Below, piece after piece: positions 10,149-20,097 of a stretch of 64,000 nt of DNA. Where the stretch lies: assembly GCF_003573695.1 (NCBI RefSeq), contig NW_020621603.1:16603116-16667115 (forward strand), given 5' to 3'. The translations under genes were made by a program, and so were the position numbers. The stretch is from Papaver somniferum. Lineage: Eukaryota; Streptophyta; Magnoliopsida; Ranunculales; Papaveraceae. The first letter of the stretch is position 1. Each line of letters begins with the position of its first letter. The notes below the pieces were generated by a model, which had not been told where the DNA came from, did not search any database, and saw nothing but the letters and a program-made list of their open reading frames with translations.

Positions 10149-12848
10149 TTTGGCGTGTTTCTGCTCTTTGTTGATTGTTGAGGTACTTGTTTCCGAGCCT
10201 CGGACATTACCCTGTATCATCAAGCCTTTTCCTGTGGTTTCCTTAAGGAATAGTTCTACGGCTTTCTCTTGCGTGGTTTCTTGATTTCTTACTCTTCGGA
10301 TTTTTCGCTGTTCTTCTTGCTCGTTGTTGATATGATCCTGAGTGGCCTGGCATTCTCGTGTAGCGATTCGATCTCCCTTGATCTCCATAATTCCCTCAGG
10401 TGTTGGAAATCTTAGGTACTGGTGGTATGTTGCCGCCACTCCTTTGAGCTTGTGTACCCACTGTCGTCCAATAATGGCGTTGTAGGGGGAAGGGGTATCC
10501 ACCACACTGAATCGGGTATCCAGTTTCATGGGCCCTGCGTTAACCTGTAACACAATGTCTCCCAAGGGCTTCGTGGCCGCTCCATTGAATCCGTAGATGG
10601 TGTGATAAGAGGTCATCAATTGTTCATCATGGAGCTTCATCCGCTTGAATGCGTCATAGAATAGGACATTCACAGAGCTTCCCCCGTCTATGAGGATCTT
10701 TTTGAGGTTACATCCCGCTATTGGTAATGTCAGGACCAAGGGATCGTTATGGTCTTCCATATCTTCTTCGATATCCTCGGCATCGAAGATGACAGGTAAT
10801 TCCATCCATTTTTCATGTTCGTCCACTGTTATCCCATCGACCTTATATAACTCGCAGCGATCTTCGAATTGCTTCCGTAACCTTTTTCCAATCTGTGCTG
10901 TGAGCGAGGGTCCTGTGGCTTCGGAACACGAGATGGTGTTGATTGTTCGGTTTTCTTCCGGAAGTTGGACTGGTTTGGTTCGTTTGGATCTGTCCTCGGT
11001 AACCTCCTTCCGTATGTAATGTTTGAGCTCTCCCGCATCAATTAATTTTTGGATCATTATTTTAAGGTTCTTGTATTTTTCGGTCTGGTGTCCGTTGAAA
11101 CAGTGATACTCACAGTAATCTTTAGACTTCTCGGATCTTGGGGGCTGCTTTCCCTTAGACCATGGCCATTCTAAGTTTTCCCTCCCTTTGATCTCCCGCA
11201 GGATACGAGCATAGCTAGCGTTGAGTTTCGTGTAAACTTGGTCTTCGAATTTTCGGTCGCCTGTTCTTCGTTCATCCCTCCGTTCCTTTCTATCTTCGTG
11301 AGGTCTCTCATCTGAGGAACCCCTTTTGGCCCCATTGGTTTGTTCTGCTGAATTGGTGCGGTGAGACCTCTGCGGATATGCCCTCGGGTTTTCCCGTTGA
11401 ATTTCTTCAAGTCGAGCGTGCTTCTCGATAATTATTCGGAGATCGCCTTCTGTCTTGGGCACGCTCCCGTGAATTTCAACAAATAGGGGACTCATTCGGT
11501 CCAAGCCCCACTTATAGCAATTGATGCTTACCACTGGGTCCACGCTTCCTATGGCTTGGCAGATCCTATGCCATCTGTTTGTGTATTCCCTCGTGGTTTC
11601 CTTGTAGCCGATTGCTAGTGAAAAAAGCTTATCCATCCCAGTGTTTACAGTCTTGTTGTACATGTATGTTCTTAGGAATTTCTCTGCCAGTTGGTCGTAT
11701 GAGTGTATGGAGTTTGGTGGCAGATTATCAAACCATGATAACGCCGATCCCTTCAAACTTGACGGGAAGTATCTACAGAGTACGGCGTCGTTCTGTCCCC
11801 ATCTCGCTAGGACGCGGTTGTAGTACCGAACATGTGCAGCAAGGTCGCTGGACCCATCATAGCATTCGAACGTCGGGACAGGGCATTTCAGGGGAATAGG
11901 GGTGTTGGCCAAGCGATGCGTCAGGGGCGTGGAGTTAGCTTCTCTCATAACCTCTTCTAACCTTCCCCCTCCTTGTTTATTTTTCAATTGCCTGATCTCT
12001 GCCATCATCTCATCTCGCAGTTCCTCCATTGCGCGTTGGTGTTCTAAATTCTTCAGATCATTTCCGTTTGATTCTCCATCGTCATAATCCGGGTCGGATA
12101 CGCTATGTCTCCTTGTCGCGTCTTCATTAGTCGCTAGGACGACTCTGCAGTCTTGGTTTGGCTCTGGTGCTTTGGAGCTTGCTTCATCAAGTTGTTGGTT
12201 GGTCTTTGTGCTTAGAGCAATCCGCTCCTTTAAATCTTGATTTTCTCTGGCCAAAAGTGCTACAGCTTCTGCGTAAACCTGTTGGTTCCTTCTCAGTTCC
12301 TCGAGCTCAGCCATTAGTTGGTGTGATTGGTTGGACCCCTGATTGGGAGTCCCCGCACGTGCCGCTACAGCCGTGGCGCCGCCCTCCTCCATGGTTTGTA
12401 CTAAAGGTGGCAGGGGTTCAACTTCTGTTGCTTGTGTTTCCAAATTGGAGTGAGCGCCCCTCTGCGGTGCCCGAGCCGCCGGTATGGTTTGATTCTGGTT
12501 ATTTGTTAGCGGCATTCCAAAGGTTAGCAGATGCGCGGGTTGGAATGTTTTGGATTCATCCACCCTTTCCCTTGGTTGGTTAAGTTGACTCATGGCGAAG
12601 GTATTGCTAGCCTCCGCAGCCTTCGGGACTACCGCGGCTTCCCCGTATTTTATCGTTGCTGCTCTGAGAGCCGCCATTGCAACAGAATTAGCGTTCATGG
12701 GTGAAGTGATTTCAGTGGTATCCTGCCTTCGATTGGTCATTTTAGTTTTATCTCCTTTCTGCTTGCTTCGGGTGATGATCGGGGTTGTCCGGGGTGTTTC
12801 TTTTGACAAAGCTTTGGATTTTCCTGCTTCCTGCGTCTTCTCCATCAC
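10146..12848 (-). CDS. Gag-protease polyprotein, Tat-type gypsy element (unit B), intact frame
   Basis: An uninterrupted 900-residue frame. Order: polar N-terminus with ITRSKQKGDKTK (about 25-40); coiled-coil-like LMAELEELRRNQQ (about 180-220); acidic linker; Gag domain (about 340-480: FECYDGSSD, HVRYYNRV, FPSSLKGSALSWFDNLPP, YTNRWHRIC); charged linker; zinc knuckle (about 600), where the last Cys is Tyr (HQTEKY); aspartic protease (about 700-830, active site LIDGGSSVNVLF, flap and NAIIGRQW). It would assemble cytoplasmic virus-like particles and process Gag-Pol. The Cys to Tyr change probably weakens RNA binding, while unit A keeps the Cys. The start is the first Met after the leader and is shared by both units. 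Confidence 0.92.
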   Translation of the reverse strand: MMEKTQEAGKSKALSKETPRTTPIITRSKQKGDKTKMTNRRQDTTEITSPMNANSVAMAALRAATIKYGEAAVVPKAAEASNTFAMSQLNQPRERVDESKTFQPAHLLTFGMPLTNNQNQTIPAARAPQRGAHSNLETQATEVEPLPPLVQTMEEGGATAVAARAGTPNQGSNQSHQLMAELEELRRNQQVYAEAVALLARENQDLKERIALSTKTNQQLDEASSKAPEPNQDCRVVLATNEDATRRHSVSDPDYDDGESNGNDLKNLEHQRAMEELRDEMMAEIRQLKNKQGGGRLEEVMREANSTPLTHRLANTPIPLKCPVPTFECYDGSSDLAAHVRYYNRVLARWGQNDAVLCRYFPSSLKGSALSWFDNLPPNSIHSYDQLAEKFLRTYMYNKTVNTGMDKLFSLAIGYKETTREYTNRWHRICQAIGSVDPVVSINCYKWGLDRMSPLFVEIHGSVPKTEGDLRIIIEKHARLEEIQRENPRAYPQRSHRTNSAEQTNGAKRGSSDERPHEDRKERRDERRTGDRKFEDQVYTKLNASYARILREIKGRENLEWPWSKGKQPPRSEKSKDYCEYHCFNGHQTEKYKNLKIMIQKLIDAGELKHYIRKEVTEDRSKRTKPVQLPEENRTINTISCSEATGPSLTAQIGKRLRKQFEDRCELYKVDGITVDEHEKWMELPVIFDAEDIEEDMEDHNDPLVLTLPIAGCNLKKILIDGGSSVNVLFYDAFKRMKLHDEQLMTSYHTIYGFNGAATKPLGDIVLQVNAGPMKLDTRFSVVDTPSPYNAIIGRQWVHKLKGVAATYHQYLRFPTPEGIMEIKGDRIATRECQATQDHINNEQEEQRKIRRVRNQETTQEKAVELFLKETTGKGLMIQGNVRGSETSTSTINKEQKHAK

Positions 12849-13243
12849 GTGCCTTTTTGTTGACGAAATCTAGCGTAAACTCGCCTTCTTTACTCACAGC
12901 ACGTTCTCTGTATAAATTTATTCAAACAGAAACGGGAATATCCGCGTGAAGCGGGTTAGTTGTCGAAATACAATTTTTCAAAAGCGGGTTTATTAAAGGC
13001 GATCTTTAGTATATAAAAAAAACTATGAAAATTGTAAATCCGACGGATTAGGACAATAACCCATGCTTGGAACACTAACTCTTATCGAAGGCAAAAGGTG
13101 GGTTTTTGAATATAATACTGTTGACGAATGATCTATACAGTCAGAGCTGATAAAATCGGAGCAATCGTATGCCAAATTAGAATGAAATCACAGGACAAGA
13201 TAAATCTTTTACCGGGACGAAGTCCCTGTTTCTAGCGCCAAAT
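12849..13243 (-). other. 5' leader and primer-binding site of unit B
   Basis: Near-identical to 9221-9619. The minus strand reads TGGCGCTAGAAACAGGGAC next to the LTR end at about 13224-13242. It contains no gene. Confidence 0.75.
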
Positions 13244-14086
13244 TGTGGACACACGAACTACGCGGGGTCCGAATGCCCGCAATCAATTGTTAAAGTCTAA
13301 AGAGATTACGATGATGATACCCTGATGTGGGTTCATTGGCTCAAAACCCACGGGTTTATCATGGCCTCCTCCAACTTCCCCGTGCGTAGCGATTATGCAT
13401 GGGGTACAAATATAAAAGGAAAGCAACATATATAAGCAAATGCATGCGGAACTAAATGAATGTAAAGTGCTGAAATGTAAATAAGACCAAGGTTTACGTG
13501 GTTCAGCACTAAGGCCTACATCCACGGGGTTTGTTGTTCTACTATATTATTCACGGTTACACGAATAGTTGAATGACTTGGGGTTTACATATTTCTCTCC
13601 ACTATGGGATTCCTTACCTTTGCTATTCTCTCTCTCTCTCCTGATCTTTTTTCGATCCCCCTCCCCCTTTGTGGAGATTGGGTATTTATAAGGTAGGAAC
13701 GTGGGACCCATCTCTGAAGACCGTTGGAACCTTATCTTCTAGTGTCTTGTGTCCATCACGCAGAGGTCTGCGTTTCCCCCTCGATCCCGCGGAGGCATCT
13801 TCGCTCGTTCCATAGGTCGGTCGACACGTGCACTGCTCAGAGTGTTTAATGCGGGTGGTTGAGGGGTCTGCTCGTGTCAGACAAGTGTCTTCTGCCCCTG
13901 TCAGTCCGTGTCAGCTGACTTTCTCTCCACCGTTGATCTTAGCTCCTCTTCTGGGGATGAGATAAAGCAACTCCTAGGGGTTTATTTGATGCTTCGCGAC
14001 GCATCGTGTTTTGATGTCTTGGCTTGCATGCTTTCCACGTACCTTTCTGTATACACGTGTCCGATAGTGAGATATATGTGTACACA
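13244..14086 (-). repeat. Complete 843 bp LTR of the Tat-type element
   Basis: On the plus strand it starts TGTGGACAC and ends GTGTACACA, an 8-of-9 terminal inverted repeat that fixes both ends. A minus-strand TATA box (TATAAATA, 13683-13690) predicts an RNA start near 13656, dividing U3 (to 14086) from R-U5 (to 13244). The base after the LTR begins ATCAC, the expected 5 bp target site, but the partner copy is outside the window. Confidence 0.85.
13683..13690 (-). promoter_or_regulatory. TATA box of Tat-type LTR promoter
   Basis: The minus strand reads CCTTATAAATACCC in the middle of the LTR, followed about 30 bases on by the CT/GA-rich R region. This is the usual layout of a plant LTR promoter. 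Confidence 0.65.
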
Positions 14087-14121
14087 ATCACTTGTCTAAT
14101 TGTGTTTTTCTTGGATGGCAG

Positions 14122-14214
14122 ATATTTGGTTCTGACCTGTCTTGTGCAGACTATCTCCGAAGTTTGATTGCAGCACTTTTCAGCCATACAACACATCATC
14201 TGGCTAAATTTGAG
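14122..14214 (+). pseudogene. Exon-like fragment of an old host gene
   Basis: A 93-base open segment (31 codons: IFGSDLSCADYLRSL...HHLAKFE) lies between an acceptor (TTTTTCTTGGATGGCAG) and a donor (GAG|GTAAAT), in phase 0. It lies upstream, on the same strand, of the importin-like relic at 15440-15722 and may be an exon of the same gene, but I do not recognise the peptide. No complete gene can be built from what surrounds it. Confidence 0.4.
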
Positions 14215-14837
14215 GTAAATATGATTGGTGTTCATTGCACCATTTATAGATCGACTGATTGATAATTTGCAGCACCTTTTACTATTGTTTTGATATATCT
14301 GGCCATGACTCTGTCGCAAATCTCTATTGTAGGACTTTACAACCCGACCAGACATAGCTGATGACTGTTTTTCTGTTGGCGTCTTGATGCATCAGTTGTA
14401 TTTCCACCTTTAGTTGATTGTGCGATGATAGGGATCACAATACAACACAGGTATCATTTCCTTTTTGAGTGTTTAAATTAAACATTTTGTACACTCACTT
14501 CCATTAATGTTTTCTTTTGACAATTTTATCAGATGTCTTTGACCTTGCAAACTCTAGGCGAGGAGAACAGTACTCCAAATCTATCAAGGATATATTATTG
14601 TAGTTCCTCGAGGTCCAAGTCTCTCTAGAATTTTGATATCCTCATTTTTATCACACAGCCACATATTTCTCTCGAATATTGGGACACTGCTTGTACTTCT
14701 TGGCAGCGGTGTGACTCTAGGTAATGTGGATTTTACATTTCTTTGTTATTTTTGAGACATCCATAGAGAAGCTTAATGCATTTGTTTGCTAATTTAGTTG
14801 CTTACTAAGAGGACTTTAGAAATTCAGCAAAAAAAAC
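14215..14837 (+). other. Intron-like, T-rich host-gene remnant
   Basis: AT-rich sequence with scattered donor- and acceptor-like sites, for example CACAG|GTATCA at about 14450. No exon can be called with confidence. It lies between the exon-like segment and the TRIM insertion and reads like intronic sequence of the decayed gene. Confidence 0.3.
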
Positions 14838-15339
14838 TGTTAGGGTACCGACCCTAAACTCGTCATAAGCCCATGGGTAGAACTCAGCTCGAAAATCGGT
14901 TGACTAGAAGAGGGAACTCATTGACTTATAAAGTACCAATTAAGACCCATCTAACCAATGTGGGACTAGGATCCCAACATCCCACCACGCTTTCAGACCC
15001 AACGTCCTCGTTGGCCCACTCTATCGACACTGATCCGAAGGTAGCCCTTTTTCTTATGGGGACTTCGCTCCCCTATCAGTATTCAATGGGGGTGACAACT
15101 ACGCCCATACATAAATGCCCCAACACTTTAATCTAGCCTATAGGTCATCCCTTCCGTGGAGCGGGCTTGGGTCGTGGTGGTTGGCTCTGATACCAAGTGT
15201 TAGGGTACCGACCCTAAACTCGTCATAAGCCCATGGGTAGAACTCAACTCGAAAACCGGTTGACTAGAAGAGGGAACCCATTGACTTATAAACTAGCAAT
15301 TAAGCCCCATCTAATCAATGTGGGACTAGGATCCCAACA
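14838..15339 (-). mobile_element. TRIM (terminal-repeat retrotransposon in miniature), 502 bp
   Basis: Two 142 bp terminal repeats, 14838-14979 and 15198-15339, each start TGTTAGGGTACC and end GATCCCAACA, and differ at only a few bases. They flank 218 bases with no coding capacity. Next to the right repeat the minus strand reads TGGTATCAGAGCC (15183-15195), the classic initiator-Met tRNA primer-binding site, so the element is in minus orientation. A purine-rich stretch lies just inside the left repeat. The flanking 5-mers AAAAC and AAAAG are an imperfect possible target duplication in an A-rich site. TRIMs have no proteins of their own and move with enzymes from autonomous elements. Confidence 0.92.
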
Positions 15340-15439
15340 AAAGCAACAAAAAAAAAAAATCCCTGTTGGTTCAGTGGTAATCTGTTAATATAGAATCACA
15401 TTCCATGAGTCAACGAAACCATCTCTTATGAGATTAGAA

Positions 15440-15722
15440 ACCATTAGTTGTTCAAATAATGGACTCCAAAGATCATCACTGTATTTCCTTGCTATCCTTG
15501 AAGCACTTGACGAGGGCCTTCTGGATGAAGGCACTTGAGTGGGCCAAAGAAAGCATTATACTGATTCCATCAACAGCCGTAACAGAAATGGAGCGTTCAA
15601 CATTTCGTCAAGCTTTATCAGAAGCAGCATCTGGGGCAGTTATTTCATCTTTAAAAGTTCAATACAGGGAGTTTTGAGACCTTTGGAGTTGAAATTTGTA
15701 CCGGCTGTATCTCCCTCCTAGG
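15440..15722 (+). pseudogene. Decayed C-terminal end of an importin-beta/transportin-like protein
   Basis: Plus-strand pieces read LAILEALDEGLLDEGT, then after a frame change EWAKESIILIPSTAVTEMERSTF and QALSEAASGAVISSLKV, then after another frame change QGVLRPLELKFVPAVS and stop. From memory this order resembles the C-terminus of plant transportin-SR (MOS14/TNPO3-like) ARM-repeat import receptors, with a missing stretch between LKV and QGVLRPLEL. At least two frame changes make it a pseudogene. I am moderately sure that it is a host-gene relic and less sure of the family. The LINE inserted just downstream, in what would be its 3' UTR. Confidence 0.4.
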
Positions 15723-15746
15723 AGCAAGGAAGATAGCAACACACAC

Positions 15747-15756
15747 TGTATCTTTT
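15747..15756. repeat. Target-site duplication of LINE, left copy
   Basis: TGTATCTTTT at 15747-15756 recurs at 19175-19184. It sits right against the poly(A) end (seen as T's on the plus strand), as L1-type integration makes. Confidence 0.7.
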
Positions 15757-15795
15757 TTCTTTTTTTTTTTGAATAAAGTGACCGATTCATTAAAC

Positions 15796-16752
15796 TCAGG
15801 AAGTGTTTACAGTTCTGGGGAATTTGGTTCCCCTAGCGTCTGCTTGTATAATGTTTAAAAGAAAGGTAGGGCATACATGTTGCCAAACCTGTGTTGTATG
15901 GCAGTTTGGGTGTTGCGCCTGATATCTCACTGCTTCATTTGCAAGTTCATCTGCTGCTTGGTTTGTTTCCCTATAGGCATGGTTGATCTCTGACTGCGGG
16001 ATTTGTTGCATAAGGCTTTTGATTTCTGTTAGCATTCCTTGAATGTACCATGGTTGATTGTGTGTCTGCTGTTTTTGTAATTGTATTACTGCTTTTGAAT
16101 CCATTTCGAATCTGACCTTGGTTCACTGTTGTTGTACTGCAATTCTTGTTGCTAATAGTAATCCCCATGTTTCCGCCATTATTGATGTTGTAATACCTAG
16201 TGGTGATTCCATTGCCATGAGTATCTCTCCCTTGTCGTTCCTGCAAATTATTCCTGCTCCTGCTGGTCCTGGACATCCTTTAGTTGCTCCATCTGTATTG
16301 ATTTTAATCCAGTTTTCCGTCGGTGCTTCCCATCCTACCATTATAGTTTTTGTTCCGCGATTTGTTGGTTGTTGAGTTCTTTGCGGTAGATCTGGTAGTA
16401 CTGGCAGTGTGTGTGATTGTGCCCATACGTATTCTTTTAACATTACGTTGATAACCTGAGTTATTTGAGTCGGTGTTTGAGTTTGCCGTTGATAGACTGC
16501 TTGATTTCTATCTAACCATAGGTGCCACATTGTAAAGCGGTAAATGGTCTTTGTTGAATGTGGGATGTTGTCGCCTATAGCTGTTTGTATTGAAGTGGGT
16601 TTTTGGTTTCTTGGGTTGTTCGTTTGGTTTGTAGGGTTTGTGGTGTTTGGTTGATGATGCTGGTCCGTGACAGTTGCCACACTTGTAAAGCTACATCGCA
16701 TTGGAAAAGAATATGTGTTGATGTTTTCGGTACGGTGTTGCATTGGGGACAA
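15796..16752 (-). pseudogene. LINE ORF2 C-terminal part: RNase H domain
   Basis: The frame 16123-16752 contains WLDRNQAVYQ and then the RNase H motifs KINTDGATKG, GAGIICRNDKGE and AETWGLLLA. One in-frame TGA follows, after which the same frame continues 15796-16104 with EMDSKAVIQ and HAYRETNQAADELANEA, the third and fourth catalytic regions. RNase H removes the RNA strand after target-primed reverse transcription in several plant LINE clades. One nonsense codon breaks this copy. Confidence 0.8.
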
Positions 16753-17021
16753 GTGATGGTATTGGTGATGTGTCTCTGTGCTAGGGTATTGAAGGTCGGA
16801 AGTCCTTCAAGAATAGCTTTCCATATGAAAATCCTGATTTTTGATGGGAAATTTAGTTTCCAAATGGTATTGAAAAATGTTGGGTTGATTCTGGTGTATG
16901 GTGTGGTGGTATTAGTGTTTGGTGTGGAGTGTTGTGGTGTGGAATTGGTTGTTATCGGGATTTGGTTTTGATTGGGTATTTGTTTTGGTAGGGTGTTTTG
17001 GTTGCTATTGGGCTTGGTTTG

Positions 17022-19089
17022 CTACTGGTTGATGAGGAAGTTGTACCTCGATTTGCAAGTGTATTCTCCATTTTTTGAGTGTGGCCAAATGATGGTGTCT
17101 TGAACTGGATTTTGTGGTAAGTGAATGTTGCTGATGTGTTGTACTGTGTTGGTGTCGAACATGTCGTGAAGTAGGTGAAGATTCCAAGTATTGGTTTCAT
17201 TGTCTACGAAGGTGGATACCTGGATGTGTGGATATGGTGGGTGGATGAGATGGGTGGTTTGGTGTGGTATCCAGTTCTGTAAGATTGATGTGTTTTGGCC
17301 ATTCTCAATTTTTGAGAAACTGTTTTCCTGCAAAAAAGAAGCTTGATTAGTTAAATTCTTCCAAAGAGGGCTCACCGATGGTTTTGGTTTTTGTATGGGC
17401 CCTGATAGTAGCTTGTGGCCTTTTAGGTATTTGGTTCTGCTCATGGTGGCCCAAATTGATTTATCATCTCCGTGTACTTGCCAAACCTTCTTCATCAGTA
17501 GAGCTTGATTGTGTTGCTTTCTTGGTCGGATGCCTGTACCACCTAAGTGTTTTGGTTTAGCTAGTCTCTTCCAACCGATCGGGTGTAGTTTCCTTTCATG
17601 CTTGTTATGGCCCCAGAAAAAAATCCTCACAGTTTGGTCCATTTTCTCGTGGACGTTGGCCGGAAGTAGCTGTGTTTGCATTACATGGTTTGTTGTTGGC
17701 TGGAGAGACGTTTTGATTAACAATAATCTGCCTGCTTGATTTACACACTTGGTGATCCATCCTCTAGCTTTGCGTTCCATGCGATTGAGTAAATCCGTGA
17801 ACATATTGGTCGTAGCTCTACCCTTTTTGAATCATATTCCAAGGTACGTCGGTGGTTCTGACGTTGTTGGTATTTCAAACAAACTTTCCAGTGTCTGCAC
17901 CTCTTCTGGTATCAGTCTTGGGTGATGTATGACTTGTGACTTATCCTTGTTGATAAGTTGGCCTGCCGATGACGAGTATCGATGAAGTACCTCCTTGATG
18001 TATACGCACGTTTGTGGTTCCGCAATACAAGAGATGAGAAGGTCATCAACATATAGTAAATGATGAATGGGGTTACCTTTTACCGATGGTTTCAGTCCTT
18101 TAATTTTCTTCTCTTGTTGCAACTGCTCCAGATTAGTGGACAAGATTTCTGCACAGAGGATGAGAATATAAGGTGATAGCGGATCTCCCTGGCATTTGCC
18201 CCTTGTTGGTTGGATGTGTCCATATGCTACTCCGTTAAATTTGACCGAATATGCCATCGTGGTGATGCACGTCATTACCCATTTTATAAAGTTGTCTGGG
18301 AATCCAAGTTTCCTCAAAGCATGTTCGATGAATTTCCAGTCTAGTGAATCATAAGCCTTGTGTATATCCAACTTTAATGCAATTTTTGGGTGTTTAGTTG
18401 GTGGTGTTGTTCTTATCACGTGGAATAATTCAGCCGCAATTACAGTATTGTCATGTATATATGGAGCGTTTAGGTATGAAAGCACTCTGAAATGTGCTTA
18501 TGATGAACTCCATGATTGGCCGCAGACGGTTTACCAGTATTTTTGAGATGATTTTGTAGACTACATTACAAAGCCCAATTGGGCGGAAGTGGGAAGGGGT
18601 GGTTGGGTTTTGAATTTTTGGAATGAGGGTGATATGAGTGTGATTTATTGGGTCTTGTAGGTAGTTTTGCTGGAAGAAATGACGGACCATATTAACAATT
18701 TGTGGGCCTATGGTTTCCCATAGAAAACTGAAAAACTTACTTGTGAATCCGTCTGGGCCCGGAGCCTTATCTGCTCCGATGGAATCCAGGGACTCTTTGA
18801 TTTCCGATGTAGACACATTTACTGTGAGCCTTTCCATATGGGCTTGCGTTAACCTTGGGTGAATGCAGTCGAAAAGACTCATATTAATTACTGTATCTGG
18901 GGTATAGTATTGATCTGTGAAGTGGTTGACGAAAATTTGGCCCATTGCTCTTAATGAGTCTATCCAACGCCCATCAGCCGCTTGGATTTGTCTGATAAGG
19001 TTCATACGCCTATGGATAGTCGCCTGTGTGTGGAAGAAGGTGGTATTCAGATCGCCTTCCGGTAGATTTTGTATTTGCTCTTTCCCCAC
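17022..19089 (-). pseudogene. LINE ORF2 reverse transcriptase, broken
   Basis: 18451-19089 holds the RT N-terminus (DLNTTFFH, DKAPGPDGFTSKFF, ITLIPKIQNP, FRPIGLCNVVYKII). A frame change near 18450-18485 leads into 17832-18485 with LDIHKAYDSLDW, GDPLSPYILILCAE and the catalytic YVDD (18042-18053). A TGA at 17832 then interrupts the same frame, which continues to 17022 (FKKGRATTNMF, GWITKCVNQAGR, IIWPHSKNGEYTCKS), the thumb and zf-RVT-like region. The enzyme would copy LINE RNA at the nicked target. A frame change and a nonsense codon inactivate it. Confidence 0.85.
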
Positions 19090-19174
19090 TTTTTTTTTTT
19101 TTTGCTCTTTTCCGGATGGCTGGATCTTTTCCTCCCAGCTGTTTATCTCTTAGTATTTTTTTAACAAAAAGATG

Positions 19175-19328
19175 TGTATCTTTTATTCCTAGCCTGATAT
19201 TGAATAAAATTTCATGCTACTTGGTTCTAACTTCAGGAAGGGAGGAACTGCAGTCTTTTTTCACTAGATCTCGGGTCAAACTGTGTAGGTTCATTGTTGG
19301 TTGTATTCAGATAGAGAATTTTTCTATT
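19175..19328 (+). other. Right LINE target duplication and continuation of pseudogene 3' flank
   Basis: TGTATCTTTT (19175-19184) repeats the left target site. The following 145 bases have no frame and lie before the TIR element; with the LINE removed they continue the 3' flank of the importin-like relic. Confidence 0.5.
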
Positions 19329-19465
19329 TAGTCCACTAAACCCGATCCAGGTTATTATGTAGTCCAGCTGCAAAAAAAAAAAAAAATATCCGGAGGTCCA
19401 AAAAACATTTTAAAAGTTAAAAGTACTTGACTGCCCTCACCACTTCACGTGTGTACATTTATTCC
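19329..19465 (+). repeat. Left terminal inverted repeat region
   Basis: Shares AACCCG, TGTAGTCCAGC, GGTCCAAAAA and CACGTGTGTAC, in the same order, with the reverse complement of about 25400-25530. An A-run (19371-19386) interrupts it. Confidence 0.55.
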
Positions 19466-19718
19466 CCGTTCTTCTTCTTTATTTTTCAGACGAAATGCAT
19501 CTTCTTCTTCATTGTTTTCATCTATAGACGAGAACTTTTTCCTTCTTCTCAATCAACAACACCAAAAACAAAAATCAACCTAAACCCATGCTTAATCATC
19601 ACTAAAAATCGATCATTATAGGAAACAAAAACCAAAAATCTCTAATCAATCTTCTTCAGCAAACCCTAACTCCATTTTCAGCAACCCTAACCGTTCCAAT
19701 AATTTTCAATCTGAGAAA

Positions 19719-20097
19719 ATGGCTACCAAAAGGGATACTAAACGAACAATTAGAGAAGTAATTGTAGAAGAAACTCCTTCACCAGCAAAAACCAGAAGGA
19801 AAAACTGTCGTTAATTAATCAACAACAAAAACCAAGGAAAAACCCGCTGCAAATTTACCAACAACGAGAAGTATGACAACAGCTTTTGAATCTGATATTC
19901 CTTCATCAACAAAAATGAATGAAAACGACGGTACTCCTTCACAAGAAGCCAAAGGAAAGAAATCAAATTTAATAATGAAAAAAGGTAAACATCTATTCAA
20001 ACTTTTAGACTACATACCAATATGTAGTGTTGGTAGATTTGCAAAATGTAGAAATTCTTTTGCATGTGGAAAATCTGTTATGTTTTGTTGTGTTTGA
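19719..20097 (+). pseudogene. Degenerate Lys/Thr-rich ORF of the TIR element
   Basis: An ATG at 19719 in good context (GAGAAAATGGC) begins MATKRDTKRTIREVIVEE; the frame closes near 19875. A second frame, 19873-20097, continues with similar character (STKMNENDGTPSQEAKGKK, then CSVGRFAKCRNSFACGK). Together they look like one basic N-terminal exon split by an indel. I do not recognise the protein; it could be a captured exon or a relic of the element's own gene. It lies 260 bases inside the left TIR. Confidence 0.35.

Larger units (their letters stand above)
10038..14086 (-). mobile_element. Ty3/gypsy Tat-lineage unit B: complete LTR, gag-pro and start of RT
   Basis: It repeats 6410-10037 with a constant offset of 3628 bases through gag-pro, with very few substitutions, and continues into a complete LTR. 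It holds LTR 13244-14086, primer-binding site just below 13244, leader, gag-pro (10146-12848), UAG, and the first 36 codons of RT up to about 10038. The rest of its pol is absent. Unit B is the 5' part of one chimeric element whose body is unit A. Confidence 0.85.
15757..19174 (-). mobile_element. L1-type LINE, 5'-truncated, with poly(A) end and TSD
   Basis: Minus orientation: the T-rich tract at about 15757-15770 is the poly(A) tail. Above it come an RNase H domain, the C-terminal zinc-finger-like region and reverse transcriptase. The endonuclease and ORF1 are missing, so the copy is 5'-truncated at about 19174, typical of incomplete reverse transcription. Flanking TGTATCTTTT repeats support the borders. 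An A-run of about 15 within coding sequence (19091-19105, seen as T's) probably arose by slippage. Confidence 0.85.

Noticed and set aside
12158..12873. Plus-strand frames opposite gag (141 and 93 residues)
   Set aside because: They mirror the gag codons on the other strand and recur identically in unit A; shadows of gag.
15361..15440. Possible tRNA-like segment (GGTTCAGTGGTA)
   Set aside because: No acceptor stem pairing, no TTCGA-type T loop at the right distance and no CCA-side match; chance resemblance to a B-box or A-box word.
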